A stretch of 64,000 nucleotides of DNA from an uncultured beta proteobacterium (GTDB lineage: Bacteria; Pseudomonadota; Gammaproteobacteria; Burkholderiales; Burkholderiaceae_C), in contig CAIYMN010000272.1 of assembly GCA_903927295.1 (NCBI GenBank), positions 46,468 to 110,467 of the forward strand, read 5' to 3'. Below are positions 19,437 through 32,654 of this stretch, piece after piece. The notes beneath the pieces were generated by a model. That model was not told the origin of the DNA and made no database searches. It saw only the letters and a list, made by a program, of their open reading frames with translations. Within the stretch, counting starts at the first letter, position 1. Each line of letters opens with the position of its first letter. The position numbers were made by a program, and so were the translations under genes.

Positions 19437-20494
19437 GTCTTGTAACACTTCGGGCAAGTGAACTGCTGAGCCGTTTTGCCGAGTTCGACAGCATTATTGA
19501 CGCCCGCAGTGAAGATGAATTTGCGCTTGACCATCTGCCTGGCGCGGTCAACTGGCCAACGCTCAACAATGAGGAGCGACGCATCATCGGGACGATGTAT
19601 GTGCAGGTCAATCCGTTCGAAGCCAGAAAACGTGGTGCCGCCATGGCGGCGCGCAACATCGCGGCGCATATAGAGCGTGAGCTGATCGACAAGCCAAAGG
19701 ACTGGAAGCCACTGGCCTACTGCTGGCGTGGCGGACAGCGCAGCGGCGCGCTGTCGCTGATCCTGGCACAGATAGGCTTTCGGGTGACGCTGCTCGAAGG
19801 CGGTTACAAGGGCTTTCGGGCGGCGCTGGTGCAAGACATCCCGCTGCGCGTGAGCGGCCTGAACTGGCAGGTCATCTGCGGCACCACAGGATCGGGCAAG
19901 ACTCGGCTGCTGCACGCGCTGGCGGCACAAGGCGCGCAGGTGATGGACCTGGAGGCGCTGGCCAATCACCGTAGTTCCGTGCTCGGCGCCATACCGGGTC
20001 TGGCGCAGCCTTCGCAGAAACGATTTGACAGCCTGATATGGCAGGCGCTACGAGAGTTTGACCCGTCCCGTCCGGTGTTCATCGAGAGCGAAAGCAAAAA
20101 GGTAGGCAACGTGGCGCTGCCAGCCTCGTTGGTCGAGGCCATGCATGGGGCGGCCTGTCTGAACCTCGTGTTGCCGGACAAGGAGCGCGTGGCACTGCTG
20201 CTGGAGGACTATGATTTTTTTGTCCGAGACACTGAGAGTTTCTGTGAGCGTCTGCAGGTGTTGTCGACCTTTCTGGGCAAGGCACTTGTCGCACGCTGGC
20301 AGGCCTCGGTGCGCAGCGGCGACGTTGAGCTCGTGGTGCAAGACCTGCTCAGCCAGCACTATGATCCGGTCTACCTGCAATCGATGCGGCGCAACTTCGC
20401 GCATTTTGAAGATGCCAGAATCATTGAGCCGGCCAACCACTCCCCCGGTGCCATGGCAATGCTGGCGCAACAACTGATAGGGCAATCCACATGA
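19433..20494 (+). CDS. mnmH: tRNA 2-selenouridine synthase MnmH/SelU
   Basis: Rhodanese domain with AYCWRGGQRSGAL, then P-loop GTTGSGKTRLLHAL. Confidence 0.93.
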   Translation: MSLVTLRASELLSRFAEFDSIIDARSEDEFALDHLPGAVNWPTLNNEERRIIGTMYVQVNPFEARKRGAAMAARNIAAHIERELIDKPKDWKPLAYCWRGGQRSGALSLILAQIGFRVTLLEGGYKGFRAALVQDIPLRVSGLNWQVICGTTGSGKTRLLHALAAQGAQVMDLEALANHRSSVLGAIPGLAQPSQKRFDSLIWQALREFDPSRPVFIESESKKVGNVALPASLVEAMHGAACLNLVLPDKERVALLLEDYDFFVRDTESFCERLQVLSTFLGKALVARWQASVRSGDVELVVQDLLSQHYDPVYLQSMRRNFAHFEDARIIEPANHSPGAMAMLAQQLIGQST

Positions 20495-21588
20495 AGACAG
20501 CAGCTTATATCGTCGGCGCCTTGGTCCTTGCACTTGCTGCGTACCTGAGTCTGTGGCCCGTGCCGATAGAGCCGGTCAGCTGGCACGCACCTGCGGCACC
20601 TGGCTACACCGGACCGCACACGCCAAATCAATTGCTGGCCAACCTGAAAGTGATTTCGCTCGGCAGCGAAGAAGGACCAGAGCATATTGCCCTGTCCAGA
20701 GACGGCAAGCTCTACACGACAGTGGCCAGTGGCAACATCCTGCGCATGAACCCGGACGGCAGCGCTCTGGAGGTATTTGCCAATACCGGCGGTCGCGTCC
20801 TTGGCTTTGACTTTGATGCCAGTGGCAACCTCATAGCAGCCGACGCCGTCAAGGGGCTGCTGGCCATCAGTCCGGACAAGAAAATCAGTGTCCTGACCGA
20901 CAAGGTTGACGGCGAAGCCATTCTTTACGCCGACGCCGTCATCATCGCCAGCAATGGCAAGATGTACGTCAGCGACGCCTCGGCACGATTTGCCCCGGCC
21001 AAATGGGGTGGCACCTTTGAGGCCAGCATCCTCGACATTCTGGAGCAGTCATCGACCGGACGGATTCTGGAATACGACCCCGCAACCAAGGTAACTCGCG
21101 TCGTGGCCAAAGGCTTCAGTTTTGCCAATGGTGTGGCACTGAGTCAGGATGAACAGACCTTGTTCGTCAACGAGACCGGCAAATACCGTGTCTGGAAAAT
21201 CTCCGTGCGGGCGAGCCAAATTGACGTGTCACAGCCCAACAAGGAAGCCAGTGTTCTGTTTGACAACTTGCCGGGTTATCCGGACAACCTGATGCGTGGC
21301 ACGGACGGCAAGATCTGGCTTGGCTTTGCCAAACCGCGCAATGCGACGATTGACAAACTGGCCAATCAGCCCTTCCTGCGCAAACTGACATTGCGGCTGC
21401 CGCGTTCCATGTGGCCCATCCCCAAGGCCTATGGCCATGTCATGGCTTTCACGGAAGATGGCAAGGTGCTGGCTGACCTGCAGGACCCGAGCGGCGCCTA
21501 TCCGGAGACGACGTCGGTGACGGAAACAAAGGACCGGCTCTACATCCAGAGCCTGCATGCCAAGAGTCTGGGCTGGATGCCGAAATAG
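20491..21588 (+). CDS. SMP-30/gluconolactonase/strictosidine synthase-like protein
   Basis: GPEHIALSRDGKLYT, FANGVALSQDEQTLFVNETGKYRVWK, LPGYPDNLMRGTDGKIWLG. Confidence 0.88.
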   Translation: MKTAAYIVGALVLALAAYLSLWPVPIEPVSWHAPAAPGYTGPHTPNQLLANLKVISLGSEEGPEHIALSRDGKLYTTVASGNILRMNPDGSALEVFANTGGRVLGFDFDASGNLIAADAVKGLLAISPDKKISVLTDKVDGEAILYADAVIIASNGKMYVSDASARFAPAKWGGTFEASILDILEQSSTGRILEYDPATKVTRVVAKGFSFANGVALSQDEQTLFVNETGKYRVWKISVRASQIDVSQPNKEASVLFDNLPGYPDNLMRGTDGKIWLGFAKPRNATIDKLANQPFLRKLTLRLPRSMWPIPKAYGHVMAFTEDGKVLADLQDPSGAYPETTSVTETKDRLYIQSLHAKSLGWMPK

Positions 21589-21591
21589 GGA

Positions 21592-21780
21592 TCAGGACCC
21601 TTGGGGAGGTACTGCGGACGCGCCAGAGCCGGGCGCATCGGCATCGCCCTCAGGGCTTGACTCGTCGGGCGCACCCTCACCGACTTTGCGCTCGGCTTTG
21701 TGCTTGAGCTTTTCCTCTTTCTTTTTCTTCTTCGCCAGTTCTTTTTGACGCTTTTCGTATCCGTAGTTGGGTGTAGCCAA
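21592..21780 (-). CDS. Small Lys-rich hypothetical protein
   Basis: MATPNYGYEKRQKELAKKKKKEEKLKHK...; convergent with SMP-30 gene. Confidence 0.6.
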   Translation of the reverse strand: MATPNYGYEKRQKELAKKKKKEEKLKHKAERKVGEGAPDESSPEGDADAPGSGASAVPPQGS

Positions 21781-21846
21781 GATATGCTTTCAAGTTATTG
21801 GAGACACTTTACCATTTCATTCCGTGCCGACAAGGCTTTTTCAGTT

Positions 21847-23055
21847 TCAGCCCAGCGCCGATTGCAGTGCCTGCTGCAAATCCGCCTGTAGATCTGCAGC
21901 AGTTTCCAGACCGACTGAAAATCGCACGAGCGTGCCTTGTTGCAAATGCGCCGGCCAAATGCTCCGCATGGAAGATAGATCATAGGGAACCACCAGGCTC
22001 ATGGGGCCGCCCCAGCTATAGCCCAGTTTGAACAGCTTGAGGGCGTCACAAAACTCGTCCACTTGCGCCTGACTGTACTGCGTCGGAAAAATGACGCTGA
22101 AAAGTCCTGCCGCGCCACCGAGTTCCTGCTTGCACAGTGCGCGCCAATGTGCGTGGCCGGGAGAATCGGGCAGCGCCGGGTGCAATACCTGGGCAAATTC
22201 CGCACGGGTCTGGCACCAGGCGGCCAGGCTGCGCGTCGCCTCATCATGGGATCGGTAGCGCAGGGCCATGCTCGGCAAGGCGCGCAACACGGCTTCTGCA
22301 TCGTTGGCACCGACCCCGGAGCCAAGACGCATGTGCGTCAGCTTGAGTTTCATGTGCAGTGATGGATCGCGCGTGATGACACTGCCCATCAGCACGTCGC
22401 CACCGCCACTCGGGTATTTGGTTAGCGCATGGACCGAGATATCCACGCCCAGGGACGTGCCTGCTCCAGGCAGCAGGTCAAAGGGCGCAAAGGCCAGCCC
22501 GGCGCCCCAGGTGTTGTCCAGTGCGCACAAGACGCCGCTTTCATTGCAGATGCGCACCAATTGGCACAAATCGGGAAACTCGAGCGTCACCGAACCGGCG
22601 GCCTCAAGCCAGACCAGTCGAGTTTGCGGCGTGATCTTGTCGGCCAGGTCCTGCGCGTCCATTGGGTCGTAATAGCGATGGCTGATGCCCCAGGCCATGA
22701 GCTCACCCTGCGCCAATACTTTGTTCGGACCGTAGGCGTTGTCCGGAATCAGCACCTCGTCACCGCTGCGCAGCAGTGAAAGCGCAACGTTGGCAATGGC
22801 CGCAAGGCCGCTGGGTAGCAACAGGCATTGCAGTCCGCCTTCCAGCGTGCAAAGACGCTCTTCCAGCGAGTAGGTCGTTGGTGTTCCGTGCAGACCGTAG
22901 GTGTAGGCGCTCTTGTCCTTCCAGTCAAAGTTGCGCATCGCTGCAACGTTGGGAAAGATGACCGTCGATGCCTTGAAGACACCCGGCTGCGGCGCTGCGA
23001 ATCCTTCAGGCGGGCGATACGGATGGTGTATCAGTGTGGTGGTGAGCTCGGTCAT
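21847..23055 (-). CDS. metC: Cystathionine beta-lyase (PLP-dependent)
   Basis: YGLHGTPTTYSLEERLCTLEGG, DNTWGAGLAFAPFDLGADISVHALTKYPSGG-type region. Confidence 0.9.
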   Translation of the reverse strand: MTELTTTLIHHPYRPPEGFAAPQPGVFKASTVIFPNVAAMRNFDWKDKSAYTYGLHGTPTTYSLEERLCTLEGGLQCLLLPSGLAAIANVALSLLRSGDEVLIPDNAYGPNKVLAQGELMAWGISHRYYDPMDAQDLADKITPQTRLVWLEAAGSVTLEFPDLCQLVRICNESGVLCALDNTWGAGLAFAPFDLLPGAGTSLGVDISVHALTKYPSGGGDVLMGSVITRDPSLHMKLKLTHMRLGSGVGANDAEAVLRALPSMALRYRSHDEATRSLAAWCQTRAEFAQVLHPALPDSPGHAHWRALCKQELGGAAGLFSVIFPTQYSQAQVDEFCDALKLFKLGYSWGGPMSLVVPYDLSSMRSIWPAHLQQGTLVRFSVGLETAADLQADLQQALQSALG

Positions 23056-23069
23056 GGTGCCTTGCGCGC

Positions 23070-23594
23070 TCAGACGCTCCACTTTTGCAGCAACTGCTCA
23101 GGTCGCAGCGCATCGTAACCTTCGAAAGGCTGATGGATCCAGGGATTGGTGGGCAGGAACTCGACCGAATAATCGGCCTGGAAGGTTGACAGTGCCTTGG
23201 TCCAGAGCACCGCGCTGCGCAGTTCCGTAATCGGCTTGTAGTTGGTCTTGAGTTGGTTGATGACAGCGCGCAGCGTGTGCCCGGAGTCGGCCAGATCGTC
23301 CACCAGCAGGACACGGCCGGCGATCTCGCCCTTGGGTGTCGTGATGAAGCGGGCAATGTCGAGCACGCCCTGCACGGTCCCGGAATCGGAGCGATAGGAA
23401 CTGGTTGACATGATGGCCAGCGGTTTGTCAAAGACCCGTGACAGGATATCCCCCGGACGCATGCCGCCGCGCGCCAGGCACAGGATGGTGTCGAACTGCC
23501 AACCCGACTGGTGAATCCTGATCGCCAGCTTTTCGATCAGGTTGTGATATTCGTCGTAGCTGACATACAAGTGTTTTCCGTCTTCCGTCAACAT
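23070..23594 (-). CDS. Phosphoribosyltransferase
   Basis: PRPP-binding motif VLLVDDLADSGHTL. Confidence 0.85.
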   Translation of the reverse strand: MLTEDGKHLYVSYDEYHNLIEKLAIRIHQSGWQFDTILCLARGGMRPGDILSRVFDKPLAIMSTSSYRSDSGTVQGVLDIARFITTPKGEIAGRVLLVDDLADSGHTLRAVINQLKTNYKPITELRSAVLWTKALSTFQADYSVEFLPTNPWIHQPFEGYDALRPEQLLQKWSV

Positions 23595-23609
23595 GGGTTA
23601 GCTCCTGAA

Positions 23610-26145
<2,536 letters not shown>

Positions 26146-26202
26146 GTGATTTAGGCGTGCTGTTAAAACCCTGATTTTACCGGGCTAAAACGCCGCAATC
26201 CT

Positions 26203-26391
26203 TTACAGGAGCAGCCAAATCAGCAGCAGACCGGCCGATATGCTGCACATTCCGAAAAAACGCAGTTGGCCGTCCTGCAATCGCAACACCTGCGCAAACA
26301 TGCGGCGCCAGCCGGCAGGCGACAGCACGGGAAAAATGCCCTCAATGACCAGAACCAGGGCCAGGGCAAGCCAGAAAGTCTCGCTATCCAA
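26203..26391 (-). CDS. DUF2065 family small membrane protein
   Basis: FWLALALVLVIEGIFPVLSPAGWRRMFAQVLRL; between hflC and hisZ. Confidence 0.88.
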   Translation of the reverse strand: MDSETFWLALALVLVIEGIFPVLSPAGWRRMFAQVLRLQDGQLRFFGMCSISAGLLLIWLLL

Positions 26392-26394
26392 GGC

Positions 26395-27300
26395 TTATTT
26401 CTTGCCAGGAGTGGGCGCCGCCGTGCTGTTGCCACGGAAGACCTTGAAGAATTCGGACGATGAAGGATCAACAACCATCACGTCGGTCTTCTTGCCAAAA
26501 CTGGCCTTATAGGCATCCAGGCTGCGGTAGAACTGCGCAAACTGCGGATCGCGCCCAAATGCCTCGGCGTAGATACGGGCGGCCTCCGCATCGCCCTCGC
26601 CTTTGGTTTTCTGCGCGTCACGATAGGCATTGGCCACCGCGACCTCGCGTTGGCGGTCTGCGTCGGCACGTATTTTTTCGCCTTCCGCAGCGCCGGTTGA
26701 ACGCAATTCATTGGCGACACGCTTGCGCTCGGCTTCCATGCGGCGATAAACCGATTCCGTGATGGTGTCGACATAATCGGCGCGCGTAATGCGCACGTCC
26801 ACGACATCCACTCCCCAGGGCTTGTTGCCCTTGACCTTGTCGAGCACTTCCGCCTTGACGTCGGCCGTAATGGCTTCTCGTTTGGTCGACAGCAGTTCCT
26901 TGACGGTGCGCTTGTTGATCTCCTCCTGGAAGGCATTGCGCACCACGCGATTAAGCTGATTGGCACCATCGGTTTCCGTGAGGCCGACGTTGCGAATGTA
27001 TTCAGAAGGCTCCGAGATACGCCAGCGTACATACCAGTCGATCACGACGCGCTGCTTCTCGGCCGTGAGCATGGGTTCGGTGTCGCTGGTCTCCAGCGTC
27101 AAGAGGCGTTTGTCAATGTAGGACACGTTCTGAAACGGCGGTGGCAGTTTGAAGTTCAATCCGGGTTCGGTAATGACTTCCTTGATTTGTCCCAGGGCGT
27201 AGACCACACCAAACTGACGCTGATCGACCACAAACAACGTGGAACTGGCAAGTGCGAAGACCACCAGCAGCGAGGAAAAAATAAAACCGAGCTTGTTCAT
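26395..27300 (-). CDS. hflC: HflC, FtsH protease modulator
   Basis: SPFH/band-7 protein; VVDQRQFGVVYALGQIKEVITEPGLNFKLPPPFQNV. Confidence 0.97.
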   Translation of the reverse strand: MNKLGFIFSSLLVVFALASSTLFVVDQRQFGVVYALGQIKEVITEPGLNFKLPPPFQNVSYIDKRLLTLETSDTEPMLTAEKQRVVIDWYVRWRISEPSEYIRNVGLTETDGANQLNRVVRNAFQEEINKRTVKELLSTKREAITADVKAEVLDKVKGNKPWGVDVVDVRITRADYVDTITESVYRRMEAERKRVANELRSTGAAEGEKIRADADRQREVAVANAYRDAQKTKGEGDAEAARIYAEAFGRDPQFAQFYRSLDAYKASFGKKTDVMVVDPSSSEFFKVFRGNSTAAPTPGKK

Positions 27301-27309
27301 TCTGTGCTC

Positions 27310-28698
27310 CTAGCGAGTATCGCGATCACGGGTGCGTGCCGCGTCACGGACCCGCGCATCCGGCGTCGGAATCGGCAGCGCTGGTGCTGCAGGGCTTGCT
27401 GCCGGTGTGACAGCCACCGCCGAGGGATCTGCACCCTGGGCACTCATCTGCATGATCTTGTCCAGCGGCAGATACAGCAAGTTGGACCCTTGCCTGGAAT
27501 CCACCAGCACCTTGGTGACATTGCTATAGATCTGCTGCATGGCGTCAAGGTACATGCGCTCGCGCGTGACCTGAGGTGCTTTTTGATATTCGGCCAGAAC
27601 CGATTTGAAGCGCTGCGCGTCGCCTTGAGCCTGCGCCACAATCCGGGCCTTGTAGGCATCGGACTCTGCTTTCAGGCGTGACGCAGAACCGACGGCGCGC
27701 GGCACCACGTCATTGGCGTAGGCTTGCGCTTCATTCTTGGCCCGCTCGCGCTCCTGTCCCGCCTTGAGCACGTCGTCAAATGCTGCCTGCACCTGCTCGG
27801 GCGGACGCACACCGCCCTGCTGCAGATTGATGCCGACGACTTCGATACCGACCTTGTAATGATCCAGAATCTTTTGCATCAGGTTACGCACACGTGGTGC
27901 AATCTGATCGCGCTCTTCCGACAGGGCGCTGTCCATGCGCATCTTGCCGACCACTTCACGGACCGCAGTTTCGGCTGCCTGCACTACCGCTTCACCAGGA
28001 TTTTTGCTCTCAAAAAGGAAGGCTCTGGCGTCGCTGAGGCGGTATTGGACGGCAAACTTGATTTCGACAATGTTTTCGTCTTCCGTCAGCATGGCTGATT
28101 CACGCAGACCGGTTGCCTTCATGACGGTGTCCCGCCCGACGTCGACGGAGCGAATCTGCGTCACAAAAATCAGCTCATGACGCTGAATCGGATAAGGCAG
28201 GCGCCAGTTGAAACCGGCACCGACCGATGACCGGTACTTGCCGAACTGGGTGATCACCGCCTGCTGTCCTTCTTGGACGATAAAGAAGCCTGTGCCCAGC
28301 CAGATCAGCAAGACGACACCCAAAATCAGTCCGATGCCGATGCCGGTACTTTTCATGTCCGGCTGGAAGCCGCCGCCAGAACCACCGCTGCCGCCACCGG
28401 CAGCGCCCCGGCCCGCGTTCTTCAACCCGCCAAACAGACCGCCAAGCTTGCGGTTGAAATCACGCCATAACTCGTCCAGATCGGGCGGGCCCTGATTTGA
28501 CCCGCGCCGGGGCCCGCGCTCGCCGCCATTCTTGACCGGTGCCGCAGGTTCATCTGCCTTGGGCGCCTCGGCGTCGGTCTTTTCACCTTCAGCAGCTTTA
28601 TCCTCACTGCGACCCCAGCGTGAATCATTGAGGTTGAACATGCCCCTGATCCAACCCGGCAGTTGCGCCCAGTGCGGGCGGCGTAAATGAAGTTTCAT
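27310..28698 (-). CDS. hflK: HflK, FtsH protease modulator
   Basis: FIVQEGQQAVITQFGKYRSSVGAGFNWRLPYPIQ; Gly-rich N-terminus. Confidence 0.97.
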   Translation of the reverse strand: MKLHLRRPHWAQLPGWIRGMFNLNDSRWGRSEDKAAEGEKTDAEAPKADEPAAPVKNGGERGPRRGSNQGPPDLDELWRDFNRKLGGLFGGLKNAGRGAAGGGSGGSGGGFQPDMKSTGIGIGLILGVVLLIWLGTGFFIVQEGQQAVITQFGKYRSSVGAGFNWRLPYPIQRHELIFVTQIRSVDVGRDTVMKATGLRESAMLTEDENIVEIKFAVQYRLSDARAFLFESKNPGEAVVQAAETAVREVVGKMRMDSALSEERDQIAPRVRNLMQKILDHYKVGIEVVGINLQQGGVRPPEQVQAAFDDVLKAGQERERAKNEAQAYANDVVPRAVGSASRLKAESDAYKARIVAQAQGDAQRFKSVLAEYQKAPQVTRERMYLDAMQQIYSNVTKVLVDSRQGSNLLYLPLDKIMQMSAQGADPSAVAVTPAASPAAPALPIPTPDARVRDAARTRDRDTR

Positions 28699-28719
28699 TT
28701 CATCTTCTCTTGTGTATCG

Positions 28720-29868
28720 TTACCGGATTGTGCCTAAACTTGAACCAGCGACAACGCCTGCCAGATGCTGGCGCAGCAGCGACACGCCCTCGCCCTGTGC
28801 TGCACTCAAGAATATCCTCGGAGTCTGCACGCCGCCAAGGTCAAAGCTGTCTTCCAGTTGCAGGGGCCGACGTTCATTTTCAAGGGCATCGAGTTTGTTA
28901 AATACCAGCACCTGTGGAATTTCTGCCGCACCAATCTCGGTCAGGACTCGCTGGACCTCTGCAATCTGCTCCAGACAGTGCTCGCTGGCGGAGTCCACAA
29001 CGTGCAGCAGCAAATCAGCATCCACCGCTTCCTGCAAGGTGGCCTCGAACGCATCAATCAAGCCATGCGGCAAATCTCGAATGAATCCTACCGTATCGGA
29101 CAGCGACACCGAACGAGCCGCCTCGCCCAGATAGAGTTGGCGCGTGGTGGTATCGAGTGTCGCAAATAACTGGTCAGCGGCATAAGCACGTGCCTTGACC
29201 AGGGCATTGAACAGCGTGGTCTTGCCGGCGTTGGTGTATCCCACCAGAGAAATGTTGAAAGCGTCACGCCGTTCGCGTTGACGGCGTTGCGTCTGGCGCT
29301 GGCGCTTGACCTTCTGCAAACGCTCCTTGATCTTCTTGATGTTGTCGCCAATCATGCGCCGGTCAAGTTCGATCTGCGTCTCGCCCGGGCCGCCGCGCAT
29401 GCCGATGCCACCGCTTTGTCGCTCCAGATGCGACCAGCGCCGCACCAGGCGAGTGCTGAGGTACTGCATTCGAGCCAGTTCCACCTGCAGTTTCCCCTCA
29501 TGGCTGCGCGCCCTTTGTCCGAATATCTCCAGAATCAGCAGGGTGCGGTCGTTCACAGGCAATTCCAGATGACGCTCCAGATTGCGCTGCTGCGCAGGAC
29601 TCAGGCTTTGATCAAACAGAACCTCGAGTACGCCATGCTGGGTGGCCAGCATCTTGATCTCGTCGGCCTTGCCGCTGCCAACAAACAAGGCGGCATCAGG
29701 TGCCTTGCGTTTGCAGGTCAGCCGGGCAACCGGGTTCAAGCCTGCCGTCTGTGCCAGCAAGCCTAGTTCTTCGAGTTCAGCATCGAAATTCGCAAATCCA
29801 AGGTCAACCCCGACCAGCAGAGTGGGGGCGCTTTGACGATCAGGCGGCAGGTTCGTCACCCTCGCCAC
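28720..29868 (-). CDS. hflX: GTPase HflX
   Basis: [56 protein letters not shown]. Confidence 0.97.
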   Translation of the reverse strand: MARVTNLPPDRQSAPTLLVGVDLGFANFDAELEELGLLAQTAGLNPVARLTCKRKAPDAALFVGSGKADEIKMLATQHGVLEVLFDQSLSPAQQRNLERHLELPVNDRTLLILEIFGQRARSHEGKLQVELARMQYLSTRLVRRWSHLERQSGGIGMRGGPGETQIELDRRMIGDNIKKIKERLQKVKRQRQTQRRQRERRDAFNISLVGYTNAGKTTLFNALVKARAYAADQLFATLDTTTRQLYLGEAARSVSLSDTVGFIRDLPHGLIDAFEATLQEAVDADLLLHVVDSASEHCLEQIAEVQRVLTEIGAAEIPQVLVFNKLDALENERRPLQLEDSFDLGGVQTPRIFLSAAQGEGVSLLRQHLAGVVAGSSLGTIR

Positions 29869-30085
29869 TTGCGAAATTCACAGCGCGGCCCGGCACAATG
29901 GTCGAGATGGCGTGCTTGTAAACCATTTGTGTGACGGTGTTGCGGAGCAACACAACGTACTGATCGAAAGACTCAATCTGGCCTTGCAGTTTGATTCCGT
30001 TGACCAAATAAATGGAGACCGGTACATGTTCCCGACGCAGGGCGTTGAGAAATGGGTCCTGAAGTAACTGACCTTTGTTGTTCAC
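29840..30085 (-). CDS. hfq: RNA chaperone Hfq
   Basis: [64 protein letters not shown] start inferred at 30085. Confidence 0.97.
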   Translation of the reverse strand: MNNKGQLLQDPFLNALRREHVPVSIYLVNGIKLQGQIESFDQYVVLLRNTVTQMVYKHAISTIVPGRAVNFASGEGDEPAA

Positions 30086-30155
30086 GATATTTTCCGTGTT
30101 CAAAAATTGATAAGGGGCTGACGATACCACACCGCAGCGACATGGCGATCACCCG

Positions 30156-31496
30156 TCAAGCAGCCTTGTCGGCGTAGGGGTTGCTTGAAGTCTTGAATTC
30201 GATACGCATCGGCGTGCCAACCAGGTCAAATTCCTTGCGAAAACGCCCTTCCAGAAAGCGTTTGTAGGCGTCTGTGACGTGCTCCAGCGAATTTCCGTGA
30301 ACGATGATGACCGGTGGATTCATGCCGCCCTGGTGCGCGTAACGCAACTTCGGGCGATACATACCGGAACGCTTGGGACTCTGGAACTGCACGGCTTCAA
30401 GCAGCAAACGTGTCAAAATCGGGGTCGACATTTTGCAATTGGCGGCCTTGAACGCCTGGGCAATGGAAACCCAAAGCGGCCCCAGGCCCTGCCTTTTGGT
30501 CGCAGAAATCAGATGGGTCGCGGCAAATTTCAGAAAAGGCAACCGCGTCTCGATCGAGCGCTTGACCAGTTCCCGCTGGTACTCGTCAACGGCATCCCAC
30601 TTGTTCACCGCCAGCACAACAGCTCGGCCGTTTTCAAGAATGTAGCCAGCGATATGGGCATCCTGATCGGTCACACCCTGTGTCGCATCAATCAGAAGCA
30701 GGACCACATTAGCCGATTCGATCGCCTGCAGCGTCTTGACCACAGAGAATTTCTCGATCGCCTCGAACACCTTGCCGCGACGACGCAATCCGGCGGTATC
30801 GACAAGCTCGAATTTCTGACCGTTGCGCTCAAACGGGACCGAAATTGCATCGCGCGTCGTGCCCGGCAAGTCGAAAGCGACCAGACGCTCCTCGCCGAGC
30901 CAGGTGTTGATCAGTGTGGACTTGCCGACATTGGGGCGGCCTGCCACCGCCAGTTTGATAACTGCCGGATCATGCTGCTCCTGCGCCTCGTCGGGGTCCT
31001 GTAATTGCAGCGGCGCCAGTGCCAGTTCCACCATGTCGTGCATGCCCTGTCCATGTGCCGCAGAAACCGCATGGACCGGCCCCAGGCCCAATTCGAAGAA
31101 CTCGACAAGTTGAGCCCCGGCAAGCATGCCTTCAGCCTTGTTGGCAACCAGCACACAGGGTTTGCCGAGTCGACGCAGGTACTTGGCAATGTCATGATCC
31201 TGTGCAGAGATGCCATCCCGGGCATCAACAACAAAAATCACCACGTCCGCTTCGGCGACGGCCTGGCGCGTCTGCTTTGCCATCTCCTTGAAAATACCGC
31301 TCGCCGCATCCGGCTCGAACCCGCCCGTATCGATAACGATGAATTCGTGCTTGCCCTGTTTGCCATTGCCGTAATGACGGTCTCGCGTCAAGCCGGCGAA
31401 ATCGGCAACGATGGCATCGCGCGACTTGGTCAAGCGATTGAAGATCGTCGATTTACCAACATTGGGACGGCCGACGAGGGCCAGAACAGGTTTCAT
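30156..31496 (-). CDS. der: Ribosome biogenesis GTPase Der (EngA)
   Basis: Two GTPase domains: [14 protein letters not shown] and [14 protein letters not shown]. Confidence 0.98.
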   Translation of the reverse strand: MKPVLALVGRPNVGKSTIFNRLTKSRDAIVADFAGLTRDRHYGNGKQGKHEFIVIDTGGFEPDAASGIFKEMAKQTRQAVAEADVVIFVVDARDGISAQDHDIAKYLRRLGKPCVLVANKAEGMLAGAQLVEFFELGLGPVHAVSAAHGQGMHDMVELALAPLQLQDPDEAQEQHDPAVIKLAVAGRPNVGKSTLINTWLGEERLVAFDLPGTTRDAISVPFERNGQKFELVDTAGLRRRGKVFEAIEKFSVVKTLQAIESANVVLLLIDATQGVTDQDAHIAGYILENGRAVVLAVNKWDAVDEYQRELVKRSIETRLPFLKFAATHLISATKRQGLGPLWVSIAQAFKAANCKMSTPILTRLLLEAVQFQSPKRSGMYRPKLRYAHQGGMNPPVIIVHGNSLEHVTDAYKRFLEGRFRKEFDLVGTPMRIEFKTSSNPYADKAA

Positions 31497-31514
31497 CTGG
31501 AACGGCCCGGACGA

Positions 31515-32654
31515 CTACTCTGGCCTGAACCCGAAAATATTGCCATTGCGGGTGACAACGACCAGCGTTCCGTTGGCCAGCACCGGGCCAGTGAGCAGGG
31601 CCGAGCCGTCGGTAGTCATACGCGTAAGGATAGAGCCGTCTTCACGCGACAACCAGTGCACCGAGCCGCTCTCGTCACCCACTACAACCGAGCGCCCTAC
31701 CGCCAGTGGTGTGGTCAGGCTGCGATAGAGAAGACGTTCCGACACCCACGCACGGTCTCCGTCGCCGCGACGCCAGGCAATAACCTTGCCGTCGCTCTCG
31801 ACGCCAAAAACAAACTTGTCATCACCATGCACGCCAACCGACCCAAGGGCCGGCTTGCTCCAGAGCACAGTGCCGCGTGCCGTATCGACGCAGCCTACAG
31901 CCGCCTGGAAGGCACGTGCACAAACCACCGTGCCATCGCGAGCAACACGCCCCACCAAATCAACCAGTCGCTCAATATCGTTGGTCCCGCGAGGGGTTGC
32001 GATCGGCGCTTCCCAGCGAACGGAACCAGTCCCCGGATGAAGTCCTGCCAGACGTCCGCCGAATCCGGCCACCAGCGTGTCAGCAACGGCCAACAGGACG
32101 CCAGCCTGACGCAGGACCAGAGATTCGCCCGGGCGCTGCTGGTTCCAGAGCTTGCGCCCCGAGAGGGCATCGAATGCCGTGACCGATCGATCTGCTGTCA
32201 ATAGAAACACGCGGCCACCAGCGACCACTGGCGCGGTAAAGCTCGGTGCCTGCAGTTTTTGCCGCCATATCTCGCGCCCGCCGTCAAGCACCAGCAAGTC
32301 GTTGGCGCGCGTCACAACGGCAGAGAGTTTCCCGTCGCTACCGACACCAGCGGCAATTGGAACTCCGAGTGCGGTACGCCACAACTCAGCGCCGCTCGCA
32401 GAATCAAAGGCAGCCAGCACACCCTCCGAATTTGCCACCGTCACCGTCTTGTCGTTGACCTTGAGATCCAGCCCAACGTCAACCGGGCCAACTTTGGCAG
32501 TCCAGGCCAGGCGCACACGCAGCAAGGCCGGGTCGGGCCCCAAGTCTGCCGGTGTCGGCTTCTTCGGTCCACTGGAACAGGCCCCCAGCAACACAAGCGC
32601 AACAGAGACAAGGGCCACCCTGTTGGCCAAGGTCGAATCAAAATGAAACTTCAC
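31515..32654 (-). CDS. bamB: Outer membrane assembly lipoprotein BamB
   Basis: Lipobox LLGACSS; PQQ-like beta-propeller repeats; der-bamB-yfgM-hisS synteny. Not the benzoyl-CoA reductase BamB. Confidence 0.95.
   Translation of the reverse strand: MKFHFDSTLANRVALVSVALVLLGACSSGPKKPTPADLGPDPALLRVRLAWTAKVGPVDVGLDLKVNDKTVTVANSEGVLAAFDSASGAELWRTALGVPIAAGVGSDGKLSAVVTRANDLLVLDGGREIWRQKLQAPSFTAPVVAGGRVFLLTADRSVTAFDALSGRKLWNQQRPGESLVLRQAGVLLAVADTLVAGFGGRLAGLHPGTGSVRWEAPIATPRGTNDIERLVDLVGRVARDGTVVCARAFQAAVGCVDTARGTVLWSKPALGSVGVHGDDKFVFGVESDGKVIAWRRGDGDRAWVSERLLYRSLTTPLAVGRSVVVGDESGSVHWLSREDGSILTRMTTDGSALLTGPVLANGTLVVVTRNGNIFGFRPE

Noticed and set aside
31005-32204. 399-aa plus-strand ORF across der/bamB
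   Set aside because: Spans two well-supported minus-strand genes; no coherent domain.
31515-32654. Possible confusion of this bamB with benzoyl-CoA reductase bamB
   Set aside because: This is the outer membrane assembly lipoprotein (beta-propeller, lipobox), unrelated to the tungsten enzyme.
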